From an uncultured Odoribacter sp. (GTDB lineage Bacteria > Bacteroidota > Bacteroidia > Bacteroidales > Marinifilaceae), in NCBI GenBank assembly GCA_910589025.1, contig CAJURM010000016.1:1-64000 (forward strand): a DNA stretch of 64,000 bases, in the 5' to 3' direction. A program made the position numbers and the translations under genes. The number at the start of each line of letters is the position of its first letter. Position 1 is the first letter of the stretch. The notes under the pieces were generated by a model that saw only the letters and a list, made by a program, of their open reading frames with translations, was not told where the DNA came from and searched no databases. Shown here piece by piece: positions 33,737 through 44,179 of the stretch.

Positions 33737-34171
33737 ATGAAAGTCAATATCATCAACAAATCCAAGCATCCGCTTCCGGAGTATAAGACCAAGTTATCGG
33801 CAGGTATGGATATCCGTGCGAATTTGAGCGAAACGATAGTTTTACAGCCTTTGGAAAGAAAACTCATTCCTACCGGATTGTTTATCGAACTGCCGGAAGG
33901 GTATGAAGCACAGATGCGTCCCCGCAGCGGTTTGGCCCTGAATGAAGGGTTGGGACTTCTGAACAGTCCCGGAACGATTGATGCGGACTACCGGGGAGAG
34001 GTAGGAATTATTGTTGTTAATTTGTCTAATAACGTGGTCAGCATTAAAGACGGTGACCGGATAGCACAGATGGTCATAAATAAGGTGGAACAAGCCGAAT
34101 TGGTGGAGGTGAAAGAACTGACCGATACAGAGCGGGGTTCAGGAGGTTTCGGACACACCGGAAAAAAATAA
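33737..34171 (+). CDS. dut: dUTP diphosphatase
   Basis: A 144-aa trimeric dUTPase with all five motifs. These include AGMDIRAN, RPRSGLALNEG, GTIDADYRGEVGIIVVN and the C-terminal RGSGGFGHTGK, where His replaces the commoner Ser. It hydrolyses dUTP to dUMP. Confidence 0.97.
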   Translation: MKVNIINKSKHPLPEYKTKLSAGMDIRANLSETIVLQPLERKLIPTGLFIELPEGYEAQMRPRSGLALNEGLGLLNSPGTIDADYRGEVGIIVVNLSNNVVSIKDGDRIAQMVINKVEQAELVEVKELTDTERGSGGFGHTGKK

Positions 34172-34231
34172 ATTTTTACCGTATAAAGGAGTAGATTTGA
34201 CGGTAAAAAAGGACTTTACAGAGTAACAGGA

Positions 34232-35956
34232 ATGAAAAGGAGTTTTATTTTAGCAGCGGTTCTTTTTTTGGCGGTAAGTGTTTTTGCAGGCGAAAAAAAG
34301 AGAGAAGAGGTAAGAAAGGAATTAGATGAAAAGTCTAAGCTGGAATTTGATTACTCTTTTATGGAGGGGGTGAGATGTAAAGTTACCGGTGATTTTCAGG
34401 GAGCGATGGGGTGGTATGACAATTGTCTGAAAATTGATCCGGAGAGCCCTGTCGTTAAATACGAGATAGCAGGACTTCTTTTGGGTACGGAAGATTACAA
34501 CGGGGCTTTGCAGTTAGCGCGTGAAGCTGTTGCCGGAAATCCTGCCAATTTGTGGTATAAATTGCTGTTGGCAAATGTTCTGCAAAAAAAGTCCATGATT
34601 GAGGAGGCTTGTAATGTTTATGCCGATATCATCGGAAAGTATCCGGATAAAGAGGAGTTTTATCTGATGGAAGCCAGTCTTTACGCTTCTGTTGAAAAAT
34701 GGCAGAAAGCGATAGAGGTGTATGACCGGTATGAGAAACAATACGGGGTGACGGAACCTGCTTCCATTGAAAAAATCAAGTTGTACAGCAAATTGGATGA
34801 CGTTAAGGGAGCTTCCAATGAATTACTGAAATTGATTAATGAATATCCGGAAAGAAACGAATACCTGAGTTTGCTGGCTGAATTGTATTTCAATTACAAT
34901 CAGGATAAGAAAGGATTGCAGATTTTGAATAAACTGCTGAAAGAGGATCCGCAAAACGGATATGTTCATTTGTATCTGGCAGACTATTACCGCGACAAAA
35001 AGCAGTCTGCGGAAGTGGCTAAGCACATGAAAAGCGCACTGCTGAGTGACCAGCTTGAAAATTCATTCAAAGTCCAGTATATACTGAAACTGATATTGGG
35101 CCGTGATTCGACAAAAGTTACCGAACCGGAATTGGATTCTTATATGGATATTCTCATGAGTAAATACAGCGAAGATTTATCCATACGGGCGTTGCATTCG
35201 GATTTTCTGAGGAAAGACGGAAAATTACAGGAAGCCCGGCAGGAATTGGAATATATTCTGGAAAGAGAGAAGAATAATTACATGATATGGGAGGAGTTGT
35301 TGCTGACTTGTAATCAGTTGGAAGATACGAATTGTATGTATGTGCAGAGTGTGGAGGCAATAAAGTATTTTCCCGAACAGCCGCTTCCTTATGCTTTGGC
35401 AGGGGTGTCCCTGATGATGCGAAAAGATTTTGCATCGGCTGTTGATTTTCTTAAAAAAGGAATTTTACTGACAGACGACAGAATCCAGTTGAAATCCCAG
35501 TTTTATTCCTATCTGGGTGATTGTTATTACAGTCTGGACAGTACGGAACAGGCTTTCCGGATGTTTGACAAAGTATTGGAAATCAATCCTCAGGATGTAT
35601 TGGTATTGAATAATTATGCCTATTATCTTTCTTTGCTGGACCAGGATTTAGGTAAGGCGGAGGACATGAGTTCCAAAGCGGTTATGCTGGAACCGGACAA
35701 CGGTACGTATCTGGATACGCATGCGTGGGTGCTTTTCAAACGTAAAGTCTATTCGGAAGCACTTTATTACATGAAGCAGGCGATGGAAAAGACAACGGAA
35801 CCTTCGAGTGTGCTCTATGAGCATTACGGAGATATTTTGTATATGAACGGAAAGAAAAAAGAGGCTTTGGAAATGTGGAAAAAAGCCAAAGAAATGGGAG
35901 ATGAAGTAAGTACCGCTTTGGATGAGAAGATAGCAGGTACTTATGTTTTTAATTGA
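34232..35956 (+). CDS. TPR-repeat periplasmic protein
   Basis: A 574-aa protein with a signal peptide (FILAAVLFLAVSVFAG) and about ten tetratricopeptide repeats over the whole length (for example CLKIDPESPVVKYEIAGLLLGTEDYNGAL and VLEINPQDVLVLNNYAYYLSLLDQDLGKA). It is probably a periplasmic scaffold. It lies 9 bp upstream of the DUF4292 lipoprotein gene and belongs to the same operon. Confidence 0.9.
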   Translation: MKRSFILAAVLFLAVSVFAGEKKREEVRKELDEKSKLEFDYSFMEGVRCKVTGDFQGAMGWYDNCLKIDPESPVVKYEIAGLLLGTEDYNGALQLAREAVAGNPANLWYKLLLANVLQKKSMIEEACNVYADIIGKYPDKEEFYLMEASLYASVEKWQKAIEVYDRYEKQYGVTEPASIEKIKLYSKLDDVKGASNELLKLINEYPERNEYLSLLAELYFNYNQDKKGLQILNKLLKEDPQNGYVHLYLADYYRDKKQSAEVAKHMKSALLSDQLENSFKVQYILKLILGRDSTKVTEPELDSYMDILMSKYSEDLSIRALHSDFLRKDGKLQEARQELEYILEREKNNYMIWEELLLTCNQLEDTNCMYVQSVEAIKYFPEQPLPYALAGVSLMMRKDFASAVDFLKKGILLTDDRIQLKSQFYSYLGDCYYSLDSTEQAFRMFDKVLEINPQDVLVLNNYAYYLSLLDQDLGKAEDMSSKAVMLEPDNGTYLDTHAWVLFKRKVYSEALYYMKQAMEKTTEPSSVLYEHYGDILYMNGKKKEALEMWKKAKEMGDEVSTALDEKIAGTYVFN

Positions 35957-35965
35957 AAAAGGTAA

Positions 35966-36826
35966 ATGACTAAATATTTCTTTTTATTTTTTGTGGTGTT
36001 TTGCGTGACGTCGTGTAAAGTGGCTGAAAAAGTTTCGGTGCACTGGGAGGTACCTCATATCACGGAAGCAAAACTGTTGAAAAATATTCATGAAAATGAA
36101 TTGCAGTTCAACAGTTTATATGCTAAAAAATTAGATGTTTCCATCGACCGGAACGGGAAAACCGATCATGTTAAAGCGGCATTGAAAATAGAAAGGGACA
36201 GTTTTATCTGGATGTCTCTGACAGCTCCTTTGGGTATAGAGATTGCCCGGATTTTACTGACTCCGGACAGTATTAAATTTATAGATTCTTATAATAAAAA
36301 GTATTTTTTTACTGATTACCGTTTTTTTTATGATAAATTCGATATAAAGATTAATTTTGATTGTTTTCAAAATCTGTTGTCTAATGTCTATTTTGACTTG
36401 GAAAACTGCGGAAAAAATGAGACGGACGATACGAAATTTAAGTTTGAAAAAACAGGTAGCGATTATGTATTGTCGAATGTACACCGGAAAGCATTGAACC
36501 GGAAAATAAAGAAGTTCTTTAAGAAGAAAAGGAAAAATAAGGATTACACGTTGATTTTGCATAAAGTGCACATAGACCCCACGTTATTCCGGCCTTTGAA
36601 GATGTCGCTCGAGGATTTGGAAAGCGATATGGGAATCAGTGTCAAATACGGTAATTTCAAATCTTTCGGAGAGAAAATGTATCCCGAAGACATAGAGTTT
36701 AATGTGGTGTCGGACGACTTGAAAATCAAATTGGGACTGAAAGTTCAAAAGCTTGAGTTTGACGTGAAAGTCACTCCGAACTTCAGACTTTCTACCAAAT
36801 ATAAACCTCTTTCGTTTGATAAATAG
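35966..36826 (+). CDS. DUF4292 lipoprotein (LolB-like)
   Basis: A 286-aa protein with lipobox VTSCK at residue 17 and a DUF4292 domain. FNSLYAKKLDVSIDRNGK, WMSLTAPLGIEIARILLTPDSI and PLKMSLEDLESDMGISVKYG fit the LolB/LppX-like beta-barrel half. It may handle lipids or lipoproteins at the outer membrane, which is inference from the fold family. Confidence 0.85.
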   Translation: MTKYFFLFFVVFCVTSCKVAEKVSVHWEVPHITEAKLLKNIHENELQFNSLYAKKLDVSIDRNGKTDHVKAALKIERDSFIWMSLTAPLGIEIARILLTPDSIKFIDSYNKKYFFTDYRFFYDKFDIKINFDCFQNLLSNVYFDLENCGKNETDDTKFKFEKTGSDYVLSNVHRKALNRKIKKFFKKKRKNKDYTLILHKVHIDPTLFRPLKMSLEDLESDMGISVKYGNFKSFGEKMYPEDIEFNVVSDDLKIKLGLKVQKLEFDVKVTPNFRLSTKYKPLSFDK

Positions 36827-36844
36827 TTGGACAGGGATTAAACA

Positions 36845-38035
36845 ATGAGACGAAGGTATATCGGCATATTATTTCTGTTGTTCTTTCTGCCGGCTTTGAC
36901 GGGATTTTGTCAGTCTGTCAGCAGCATAAAGAAAGACAAGGCGAAGATTGAGAAGGAGATAGCTTATCTCAACAAACTGCTGGAAGAGGCAAAAAGCAAT
37001 AAAAGCGTGTCGGTGGAAAGGTTGAAGATACTCCAGCAAAAGATAGCTCAGAGTAAAGAGCTGATACGCTCTTTGCAGCAGGAGGTGAAATACCTGGAGA
37101 ACCAGATTGACCGGAATGAAAGCCGCATTTCCCAACTCATGACTGATAGGGAATCCATGTTGAGCATGTATAGTAAGCTGATATACGGGTTGTGGAAAAA
37201 GCGGAATAAAACGGATAAACTGATGTTTATTTTTGCTTCTTCCGATTTTAACCAGGCTTATAACCGATATAAGTATTTTGAGCAGATACAGAGCTATTCT
37301 AAACGGCAGCTTTCTTTGATAGGGCAAATAAACGATTCTTTGAATGTGAAGAATGCGGAATTGAAAGAGTATATGGTTCTGAAGAATGAAGCATTACGCG
37401 ATATAGATGTTCAAAACAGGGATTTGGTCAGTCAGCAGGAGAGTGAAAATAAACTGATACTCGAGCTCCAGAAAAAAGAAAAGCAAATTGTAAAGAAATT
37501 GCAGGCGGAAGCGAAAAACCGGGAGAGGCTGGAAAGGGAGCTGAATAAATTGATAGCTTCACAGGCGAAAAAATCGGGAGGTACTTCTTCCAAATATAAA
37601 CTTACACCCGAAGAAAAGCTGCTTTCGGACGATTTTTCAAAGAACCGGGGAAAACTGCCCTGGCCTGTGACACAGGGAATTATTTCCGAAAAGTTCGGTG
37701 TAAATCCCCATCCGGTGTATAAGCGGGTGCTGATGTCGAATGACGGAATCAATATCACCACGTCTAAAAATGCGGAAGTCAGAGCGGTGTTTAAAGGGGT
37801 GGTTTCGGACATAGCCCTGATGCCGGGGATAAATAATGCGGTGATTATCCGTCATGGAAATTATCTGACCGTTTATACGAATTTAGTGTATGTGAGCGTG
37901 AAAAAAGGAGAAAAGGTAACTACAAAACAGACCATAGGAAAAGTGGCCTATGACAATGAAAAAGGGAGTATATTGGGATTTCAGGTATGGAATAATTTAG
38001 AGAAACAGAATCCCGAATTGTGGTTGGCGAAATAA
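36845..38035 (+). CDS. EnvC-like murein hydrolase activator (degenerate LytM domain)
   Basis: A 396-aa protein with a signal peptide, a long coiled coil (about 25-255) and a C-terminal LytM/M23 fold (about 285-390). The zinc ligands are mostly lost. HxxxD becomes NDGIN, and the final HxH region reads HGNYLTVYTNL, with only the first His. This matches EnvC/NlpD-type activators that switch on amidases during division rather than cutting peptidoglycan themselves. Confidence 0.88.
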   Translation: MRRRYIGILFLLFFLPALTGFCQSVSSIKKDKAKIEKEIAYLNKLLEEAKSNKSVSVERLKILQQKIAQSKELIRSLQQEVKYLENQIDRNESRISQLMTDRESMLSMYSKLIYGLWKKRNKTDKLMFIFASSDFNQAYNRYKYFEQIQSYSKRQLSLIGQINDSLNVKNAELKEYMVLKNEALRDIDVQNRDLVSQQESENKLILELQKKEKQIVKKLQAEAKNRERLERELNKLIASQAKKSGGTSSKYKLTPEEKLLSDDFSKNRGKLPWPVTQGIISEKFGVNPHPVYKRVLMSNDGINITTSKNAEVRAVFKGVVSDIALMPGINNAVIIRHGNYLTVYTNLVYVSVKKGEKVTTKQTIGKVAYDNEKGSILGFQVWNNLEKQNPELWLAK

Positions 38036-38064
38036 AAGGTAATCAAGAGTGTTAATAGCAGGGA

Positions 38065-41000
38065 ATGAAGAACAGATACAATGATTTGAAAAGTAATTTA
38101 CGAAGCATTTTGTCCCGTTTCAGATTGGAATTGCTTCTGTCGGATCTGCTGAAGGGAACGGCATTTTTAGCAGGGTATGTATTGCTCTATTTTTTTGTGT
38201 ATTATTGTTTTATAAATTTTTTCCCTGTTACTGTATTTTTCAAAAGCGTCTCTTTCTTCCTGTTTCTTGGCGGAGGGATATTTTTTGTTGTTTTTTTCTT
38301 GCTTCGTCCCCTCTATCTTTTTGTGATCTCTTTTCATTTGCAGAATAAAACGATATTGCGGCGGATTCTGCAATACTGTCCGGTGGCAAATGATGTTTTT
38401 GTGAGTTTGTATGACCTGGCTTTTCTTCCTGCTTCCGTGTCGGGTGATGAACAGTTGAAAGAAGCGGCTTTTGTTCAGAAATACCAGCTTTTGAATGATA
38501 AACGTCTCCGGGTTATTTTTCCTTTCAAGCTATTGCTGGGACATTTGGCTGCATTGATTCTTTTGAGTGGTATGCTTTTCCTGAATGGCAGGAACCTTGG
38601 TGTTCTGTACCGGAATATGGCGGCTTATGATAAAATTGATGACCCGCGTTTGAATGTTGATTTCCGGCTTTTGAATGAATCGTTGCATGCCGAATACGGA
38701 AAACCTTTTCAGTTGAAGCTGAAAGTGAGCAGTGACCTTTTTGAGGTAGGGAATGTTTTCGTTTGTTATGGTGGCGGTGAGTTTTTGATGAACCGCCGGG
38801 ATTCGCTTTTCCTGTACAATTTCGACATGGTGAACAATGACATTCTCTTTTATTTTAAAACGGGAGAAGCCAAGAGTGAGAATTACAGAATAAAAGTGTT
38901 GCCTACTCCGGAAATCAACGGCTGTCAGGTAACGGTAATCCCGCCTTCTTATACCGGATTGAAAGCGGAAGTCCTGAAAGATATTGCCGATTTCCGGGTC
39001 TTATATGGCTCGGTTTTGCGTTTTCATGTTCATTTTTCCAATGTGGATACCCTCTTTTTGCAAGCGGGCGGCAAATGGTCGCAAATCGCGTTAAAATCGC
39101 AGGGTGAAACGGATTTTACCCGTAAAATTACGGCTTCGGGAGAATATACATTGTGGGGTTCGAATTCGGATTTTACCCGTAAGAATCTGATGAATTTCAG
39201 TGTTACCTGTGTTCCGGATCTTTATCCCGGCATTCAGGTGTCCGAATTGCAGGACTCTATGAATGTGTCACTGCACTATTTCTACGGAGTAATAACGGAC
39301 GATTACGGTTTCTCCGATTTGCGATTTAATTATTCGTTAAACGGACAGACCAATACCGTTATGCCGGTACGGATAAATAAGAGTCTCAATACTCAGGAAT
39401 TTTATTTTGAATTCAATTTTGCAGAGTTTGCCGGGATGGATAAGGCTAAAATCCATTACTTTTTTGAGGTATTTGATAATGATGCTGTTTCCGGTCCGAA
39501 AAGTACGCGTTCTGATGTCAGAAACTACTTGGTGCCCGATTTGAATTCGATTTTTGAATACAATACCGAAGTGAATGCCAATGTCAATACGGCGATGAAT
39601 GAAGCCGAAAAACTGGCTAAGGATATTGTTGCGGGAGTAAAGGACCTCCAGAAGAAAATGCTGGATAATTCTGTGGATAATTGGGAAAAACAGCAGCTTT
39701 CGAAAGATATTGTTGAAAAGAAGAATAAACTGGATAAACTTCTGACTGAAGTCCGGGAAGAGAATCAGAAAAAATCTTCCCTGAATAATAATTTCACGAA
39801 GCAGGACAGTGTTCTCCAGATGAAACAGCAGAAGATACAGGATTTGCTGGACAAGATTATGGATGATGAGATGAAAAAGCTCATGGAGGAGTTCAGCAAA
39901 CTTTCTGAGGAGTTCAGTAAGGAGAAATTCCAGAATATAGATGAAAAGATGAAACTGGGTTTTGACCAGTTGAGCGAAGAATTGGACCGGAACATCGAGT
40001 TACTGAAACGTTATCAGGTTGAAGAGCAGCACAACATGCTTTCCCAGCAATTGGAGCAGCTTAAAGAACAGCAAAACCGTTTTGATGACCGTGCCGGAGA
40101 CACTTCTGCGGATTCTTTGCGTAAAGAAGCGGAGGATATACAGGAAAAGCTGGAAAATATAAAGGATAATTACAATAAATTGCAGGAAGAGAACAAGCAA
40201 TTGTCCCAGCCTTTTGATCTTAAACCGATGGAGGATAAATTCACTCCTTTGTCCGAAGATCTTCAAAAACAGAAAGAGAATGCTTCTGAAGGGAAAAAAG
40301 AGGAGAAACTCTCGGAGGAGATAAAGAAGGAGATGGATCGTTTGTCTGAGGAGGTGAAAAAACAACAGCAGGAGAATTTTATGCAGATGTCCCTTCCTAA
40401 AAAAGACATTGAATTGATAATCCAGAATATTTTATTAATTTCGTTTTCCCAGGAAGATTTGCTGCATCAGTTCCGTGAGGTGCCTGCACAGAGTGCCCGG
40501 TATAATGAATTGGGACGGTTGCAGGATATGAAAAAACTGGAATATAAAATTGTAAAGGACAGTTTATCGGCCATAGCCAGAGCCAACCTGATGCTGGCGT
40601 CGATTCTTAACGATAAATTTTATGACATCGAGATCAAATTCGGACTTTTGCCGGATTATATTCAAAATAACAAAAGAAAAGAATTACTTGCCGAACAGCA
40701 GTATATTATCAGTTATTTGAATGATATGGCTTTGATTTTGAGTGAGGCTTTGCAGAAAGATAAATCGGAAGAAGGCGAAGCGGGTGGAAACGGTGAATCC
40801 GATAATTCGGGAGGAACCCGGAAAAAAGGGGGAAAAGGCGATAAAAACGAAGGGTATGGGAACCTGAAAAAATTCCAGAACGGTTTGAAGCGTCAGATGG
40901 AAGATTTACTTTCTCAGATGAAAAAAGGAGAAAAAGGAAAACCTTTACAGCAAGGAATCAGTAAGATAATACGGGAGAACGAACTTTTCCGGCAAAGTTT

Positions 41001-41376
41001 GAATGAATTTATGTCCGGTGAAGGAACTTTTTCAGAACAGGAAAAGCGTTTGTTGAATGAAATCAATAAACTGTTGGATGATAACATCCGGGATATAGCC
41101 AATTATTCTGTAACGAATCAATTGATACAGAGAAATAACTTGATTTTTAATAAGCTGCTGATGTCTGAGAAAGCTTCCCGCGAGCGTGAGGAGTATGAAG
41201 AGAAGAGGAAATCTGTGACAGCGGACGAGACGAAATTCGAGCGTCCGGAATTGTATTTTAAATCGGATAAAAAACGCAGTTTAATGAAAACGGATTTGCA
41301 AAAATCAGGTGTTAAGCTTAGTCCCTATTTTAAGAATTTGTATAACAACTATTATATCAAGCTTGGTGATGAATAA
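38065..41376 (+). CDS. DUF4175 large membrane/coiled-coil protein
   Basis: A 1103-aa protein with N-terminal membrane helices (about residues 28-100 and 150-170). A beta-rich region runs over about 200-480. A long charged coiled coil spans about 500-790. A Gly/Lys/Glu-rich low-complexity stretch lies near 905-930, and the C-terminus is helical. The DUF4175 family is conserved in Bacteroidetes; its function is unknown. Its stop overlaps the start of the ATPase gene by 8 bp. Confidence 0.85.
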   Translation: MKNRYNDLKSNLRSILSRFRLELLLSDLLKGTAFLAGYVLLYFFVYYCFINFFPVTVFFKSVSFFLFLGGGIFFVVFFLLRPLYLFVISFHLQNKTILRRILQYCPVANDVFVSLYDLAFLPASVSGDEQLKEAAFVQKYQLLNDKRLRVIFPFKLLLGHLAALILLSGMLFLNGRNLGVLYRNMAAYDKIDDPRLNVDFRLLNESLHAEYGKPFQLKLKVSSDLFEVGNVFVCYGGGEFLMNRRDSLFLYNFDMVNNDILFYFKTGEAKSENYRIKVLPTPEINGCQVTVIPPSYTGLKAEVLKDIADFRVLYGSVLRFHVHFSNVDTLFLQAGGKWSQIALKSQGETDFTRKITASGEYTLWGSNSDFTRKNLMNFSVTCVPDLYPGIQVSELQDSMNVSLHYFYGVITDDYGFSDLRFNYSLNGQTNTVMPVRINKSLNTQEFYFEFNFAEFAGMDKAKIHYFFEVFDNDAVSGPKSTRSDVRNYLVPDLNSIFEYNTEVNANVNTAMNEAEKLAKDIVAGVKDLQKKMLDNSVDNWEKQQLSKDIVEKKNKLDKLLTEVREENQKKSSLNNNFTKQDSVLQMKQQKIQDLLDKIMDDEMKKLMEEFSKLSEEFSKEKFQNIDEKMKLGFDQLSEELDRNIELLKRYQVEEQHNMLSQQLEQLKEQQNRFDDRAGDTSADSLRKEAEDIQEKLENIKDNYNKLQEENKQLSQPFDLKPMEDKFTPLSEDLQKQKENASEGKKEEKLSEEIKKEMDRLSEEVKKQQQENFMQMSLPKKDIELIIQNILLISFSQEDLLHQFREVPAQSARYNELGRLQDMKKLEYKIVKDSLSAIARANLMLASILNDKFYDIEIKFGLLPDYIQNNKRKELLAEQQYIISYLNDMALILSEALQKDKSEEGEAGGNGESDNSGGTRKKGGKGDKNEGYGNLKKFQNGLKRQMEDLLSQMKKGEKGKPLQQGISKIIRENELFRQSLNEFMSGEGTFSEQEKRLLNEINKLLDDNIRDIANYSVTNQLIQRNNLIFNKLLMSEKASREREEYEEKRKSVTADETKFERPELYFKSDKKRSLMKTDLQKSGVKLSPYFKNLYNNYYIKLGDE

Positions 41377-41767
41377 ATTGAATTTATCTATATCGTCTGA
41401 AGTTGGAAATATTGTCAAAGTGGAAAACTTCATTGAAAGTTTTGGCGATACATTTGGTTTGAAACCCGAATTGTTCGGAAAAATCAGTTTGCCTGTGATT
41501 GAGGCGGTAAACAATGCCATCCTTTCCGGAAACAAACTGTCACCGGACAAGAAAGTCTGTCTGGAAGCCTGGAAAGAAAAGGATAAATTTTATGTTTCCG
41601 TACAGGATGAAGGAGAAGGGTTTGACTATACAAACATTCCCGATCCGACGTTGCCCGATAATATCGAAAAAGTGGCAGGCAGAGGGTTGTATGTCATGAA
41701 AACTTTATCGGACGAATTATTGTTTGAAAACAACGGGGCGAAAGTGACCCTGGTTTTCAATCTCTAA
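41369..41767 (+). CDS. Histidine-kinase-like ATPase (anti-sigma-factor type)
   Basis: A 132-aa protein of the HATPase_c_2 type, with N-box LPVIEAVNNAILSG, G1 VQDEGEGFDY and G2 GRGLYVMKTLSDE. Such proteins resemble RsbW/SpoIIAB anti-sigma kinases. No sigma factor or antagonist is adjacent. I start at ATG 41369, overlapping the end of the DUF4175 gene; the frame extends upstream without a sensible start. Confidence 0.87.
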   Translation: MNKLNLSISSEVGNIVKVENFIESFGDTFGLKPELFGKISLPVIEAVNNAILSGNKLSPDKKVCLEAWKEKDKFYVSVQDEGEGFDYTNIPDPTLPDNIEKVAGRGLYVMKTLSDELLFENNGAKVTLVFNL

Positions 41768-41776
41768 TCTTTTTTT

Positions 41777-42205
41777 ATGAAAGAAGTCTTGTTCTACGAA
41801 GAAGGTGTGGAACTTCCCGCATTTTTTTCCGGAAAATTGATTGAAAACTGGCTGGAGGTAATTGCTTCTCATTATTCAAGGAAAATAGGGGCTCTGTCCT
41901 TTATTTTTTGTCATGACGATTACATTCTGGATGTCAACCGCAAGTACCTGAATCATGACTACTATACGGATGTAATTACCTTTGATTATTGTGATAATCA
42001 AATACTTTCCGGAGATGTTTTTATTAGTCTGGACACAGTGCGTTCCAATGCTGTTCAGTTTGGGGTGGATTTTGAATCGGAGTTTCACCGGGTGGTTTGT
42101 CATTCCGTACTCCATTTAATCGGTTTTAAAGACAAAACAGATCCCGATAGTGTATTGATGCGTGAAAATGAAAATATTTGCTTAGATCTTCTTAAAAGAG
42201 TGTAA
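41777..42205 (+). CDS. ybeY: Endoribonuclease YbeY
   Basis: A 142-aa protein with LNHDYYTDVITFDY and the metal site HSVLHLIGFKD. The third His of the usual HxxxHxxxxxH is replaced by Asp here, followed by KT, a variant I associate with Bacteroidetes YbeY. It matures 16S rRNA 3' ends. It starts 9 bp after the ATPase gene and is followed by mnmG after 1 bp. Confidence 0.94.
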   Translation: MKEVLFYEEGVELPAFFSGKLIENWLEVIASHYSRKIGALSFIFCHDDYILDVNRKYLNHDYYTDVITFDYCDNQILSGDVFISLDTVRSNAVQFGVDFESEFHRVVCHSVLHLIGFKDKTDPDSVLMRENENICLDLLKRV

Positions 42206-42206
42206 A

Positions 42207-44084
42207 ATGACGGGTTTATTGCCTGATTACGATATTATCGTGATAGGGGCCGGACATGCCGGGTGTGAAGCTGCTTGTGCTGCTGCTAACCTGGGGTCGC
42301 GGACTTTGCTTATCACGCTGGATATGAATAAAATAGCTCAGATGTCCTGTAATCCGGCCATTGGCGGAATAGCTAAAGGTCAAATAGTCAGGGAAATAGA
42401 TGCATTGGGAGGTATGACGGGGCGGGTTACGGACGAGAGTTCCATACAATTCCGGATGTTGAACCGTTCCAAAGGTCCCGCTATGTGGAGTCCGCGGGCA
42501 CAGTGTGACCGGATGCGGTTTTCGGAAAATTGGAGGAGAGTGCTTGAGAATACGGATAATTTGGACATGTGGCAGGACGATGCCGTGCGGTTGTTGGTAC
42601 ATGACGGCCAAGTGGCAGGTGTTTTTACCTCTTTGGGTGTTGAATTTAAAGCCCGGAAGATTATCTTGACAAACGGGACTTTTCTTAACGGATTGATGCA
42701 CGTGGGTAAGGTAAGTTTCCAGGGAGGAAGGATTGCTGAACCGGCTTCGTTTGGTATCTCTGCTCAGTTAGAAGAACTGGGGTTTGAGGTGGGACGCATG
42801 AAGACGGGAACTCCGGTGAGGATTGACGGTCGCAGTGTGGATTTCAGTAAACTCACGGAACAGGGAGGAGACGGAGATTTTCATCATTTTTCTTATCTTG
42901 ATTATACCTCTGTGTTGAAACAGAGAGCCTGTTATATGGCTTATACGAACGAAAAGGTACACGATGTATTGCGTGAAGGCTTTTCAGACAGTCCGCTTTT
43001 TAATGGAACGATCCAGAGCATAGGCCCCCGTTATTGTCCGAGTATTGAAACTAAACTGAATACTTTTTCTGAACGCACCAGTCACCATCTGTTTTTGGAA
43101 CCGGAGGGAGAAAATACGACCGAATTTTATCTGAACGGTTTTTCTTCTTCTTTGCCCTGGGATGTTCAGCTGCGGGGACTTCGTTTGGTGGAGGGTTTTG
43201 AGCAGGTACGGATTTTCCGTCCAGGATATGCCATCGAATATGATTATTTTCCTCCGACACAGTTGTATCACACATTGGAGACCAAACGCATTAAAGGGCT
43301 TTATTTTGCAGGTCAGATCAACGGTACAACGGGCTATGAAGAAGCAGCAGCCCAAGGGTTGATGGCAGGGATAAATGCCCACCTGTCACTTTGTTCGGAT
43401 AAAGAGTTTGTTTTACAGCGCGACGAGGCCTATATCGGAGTGTTGATTGATGATTTGGTCACCAAAGGTGTTGATGAGCCTTACCGCATGTTTACTTCGC
43501 GGGCAGAATACCGCATTTTATTGCGGCAGGATAATGCAGACAGTCGTCTGACACCGAAGGGTTTTGAATTGGGATTAGTAAAAGAAGACCGATATAATAT
43601 TTTTATTGATAAAATTAAAAAGCGGGATCTGTTGGTTGATTTTATCCGGAATTACAGTGTAAAACCCGATGAAATTAATGATTGTCTTTCCCGGTTGGAA
43701 TCGCAGCCTCTGAAACAGGGGATGAAATTGGTAGATGTTTTAACCCGTCCCCAACTTACCATAGATTCATTACTGGATGCCTTGCTTCCTTTGAAGCAAT
43801 TTATTGAAGAACATGCAATCAGGGAGGAAATTGTAGAGTCTGCTGAAATATTGATAAAATATTCGGGTTATATCGACCGGGAGCGTCAATTGGCAGATAA
43901 ATTGCAACGATTGGAGAATTTGGTGATAGCAGGAAAATTTAATTACGAGGAGTTACAGAACCTCTCTATAGAGGCCCGGCAAAAACTGTCAAAGATACAA
44001 CCCCGAACCATTGGACAGGCTTCCCGGATCAGTGGAGTTTCCCCTGCCGACATTAATGTTTTACTGATATTAATGGGACGTTAA
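42207..44084 (+). CDS. mnmG: tRNA uridine-5-carboxymethylaminomethyl modification enzyme MnmG
   Basis: A 625-aa FAD protein with dinucleotide-binding GAGHAGCEAACAAANLG. It also has the family signatures CNPAIGGIAKGQIVREIDALGG and GQINGTTGYEEAAAQGLMAG, and a helical C-terminal tRNA-binding domain. With MnmE it modifies wobble uridine 34. mnmG (gidA) is often near the replication origin, and a parS-like site follows it here. Confidence 0.98.
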   Translation: MTGLLPDYDIIVIGAGHAGCEAACAAANLGSRTLLITLDMNKIAQMSCNPAIGGIAKGQIVREIDALGGMTGRVTDESSIQFRMLNRSKGPAMWSPRAQCDRMRFSENWRRVLENTDNLDMWQDDAVRLLVHDGQVAGVFTSLGVEFKARKIILTNGTFLNGLMHVGKVSFQGGRIAEPASFGISAQLEELGFEVGRMKTGTPVRIDGRSVDFSKLTEQGGDGDFHHFSYLDYTSVLKQRACYMAYTNEKVHDVLREGFSDSPLFNGTIQSIGPRYCPSIETKLNTFSERTSHHLFLEPEGENTTEFYLNGFSSSLPWDVQLRGLRLVEGFEQVRIFRPGYAIEYDYFPPTQLYHTLETKRIKGLYFAGQINGTTGYEEAAAQGLMAGINAHLSLCSDKEFVLQRDEAYIGVLIDDLVTKGVDEPYRMFTSRAEYRILLRQDNADSRLTPKGFELGLVKEDRYNIFIDKIKKRDLLVDFIRNYSVKPDEINDCLSRLESQPLKQGMKLVDVLTRPQLTIDSLLDALLPLKQFIEEHAIREEIVESAEILIKYSGYIDRERQLADKLQRLENLVIAGKFNYEELQNLSIEARQKLSKIQPRTIGQASRISGVSPADINVLLILMGR

Positions 44085-44103
44085 TTTTGCAGCGAAGAGG
44101 GAC

Positions 44104-44119
44104 TGTTTCACGTGGAACG
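44104..44119 (+). promoter_or_regulatory. parS-like ParB binding site
   Basis: TGTTTCACGTGGAACG matches the bacterial parS consensus tGTTNCACGTGNAACa at all core positions. It is intergenic, 20 bp after the mnmG stop. Confidence 0.65.
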
Positions 44120-44179
44120 TTCAAAAAGGTGCGAAGAGAGGGGTGTCTGAAGGTGAGATAAAATTTAATTCGGAGAGAA

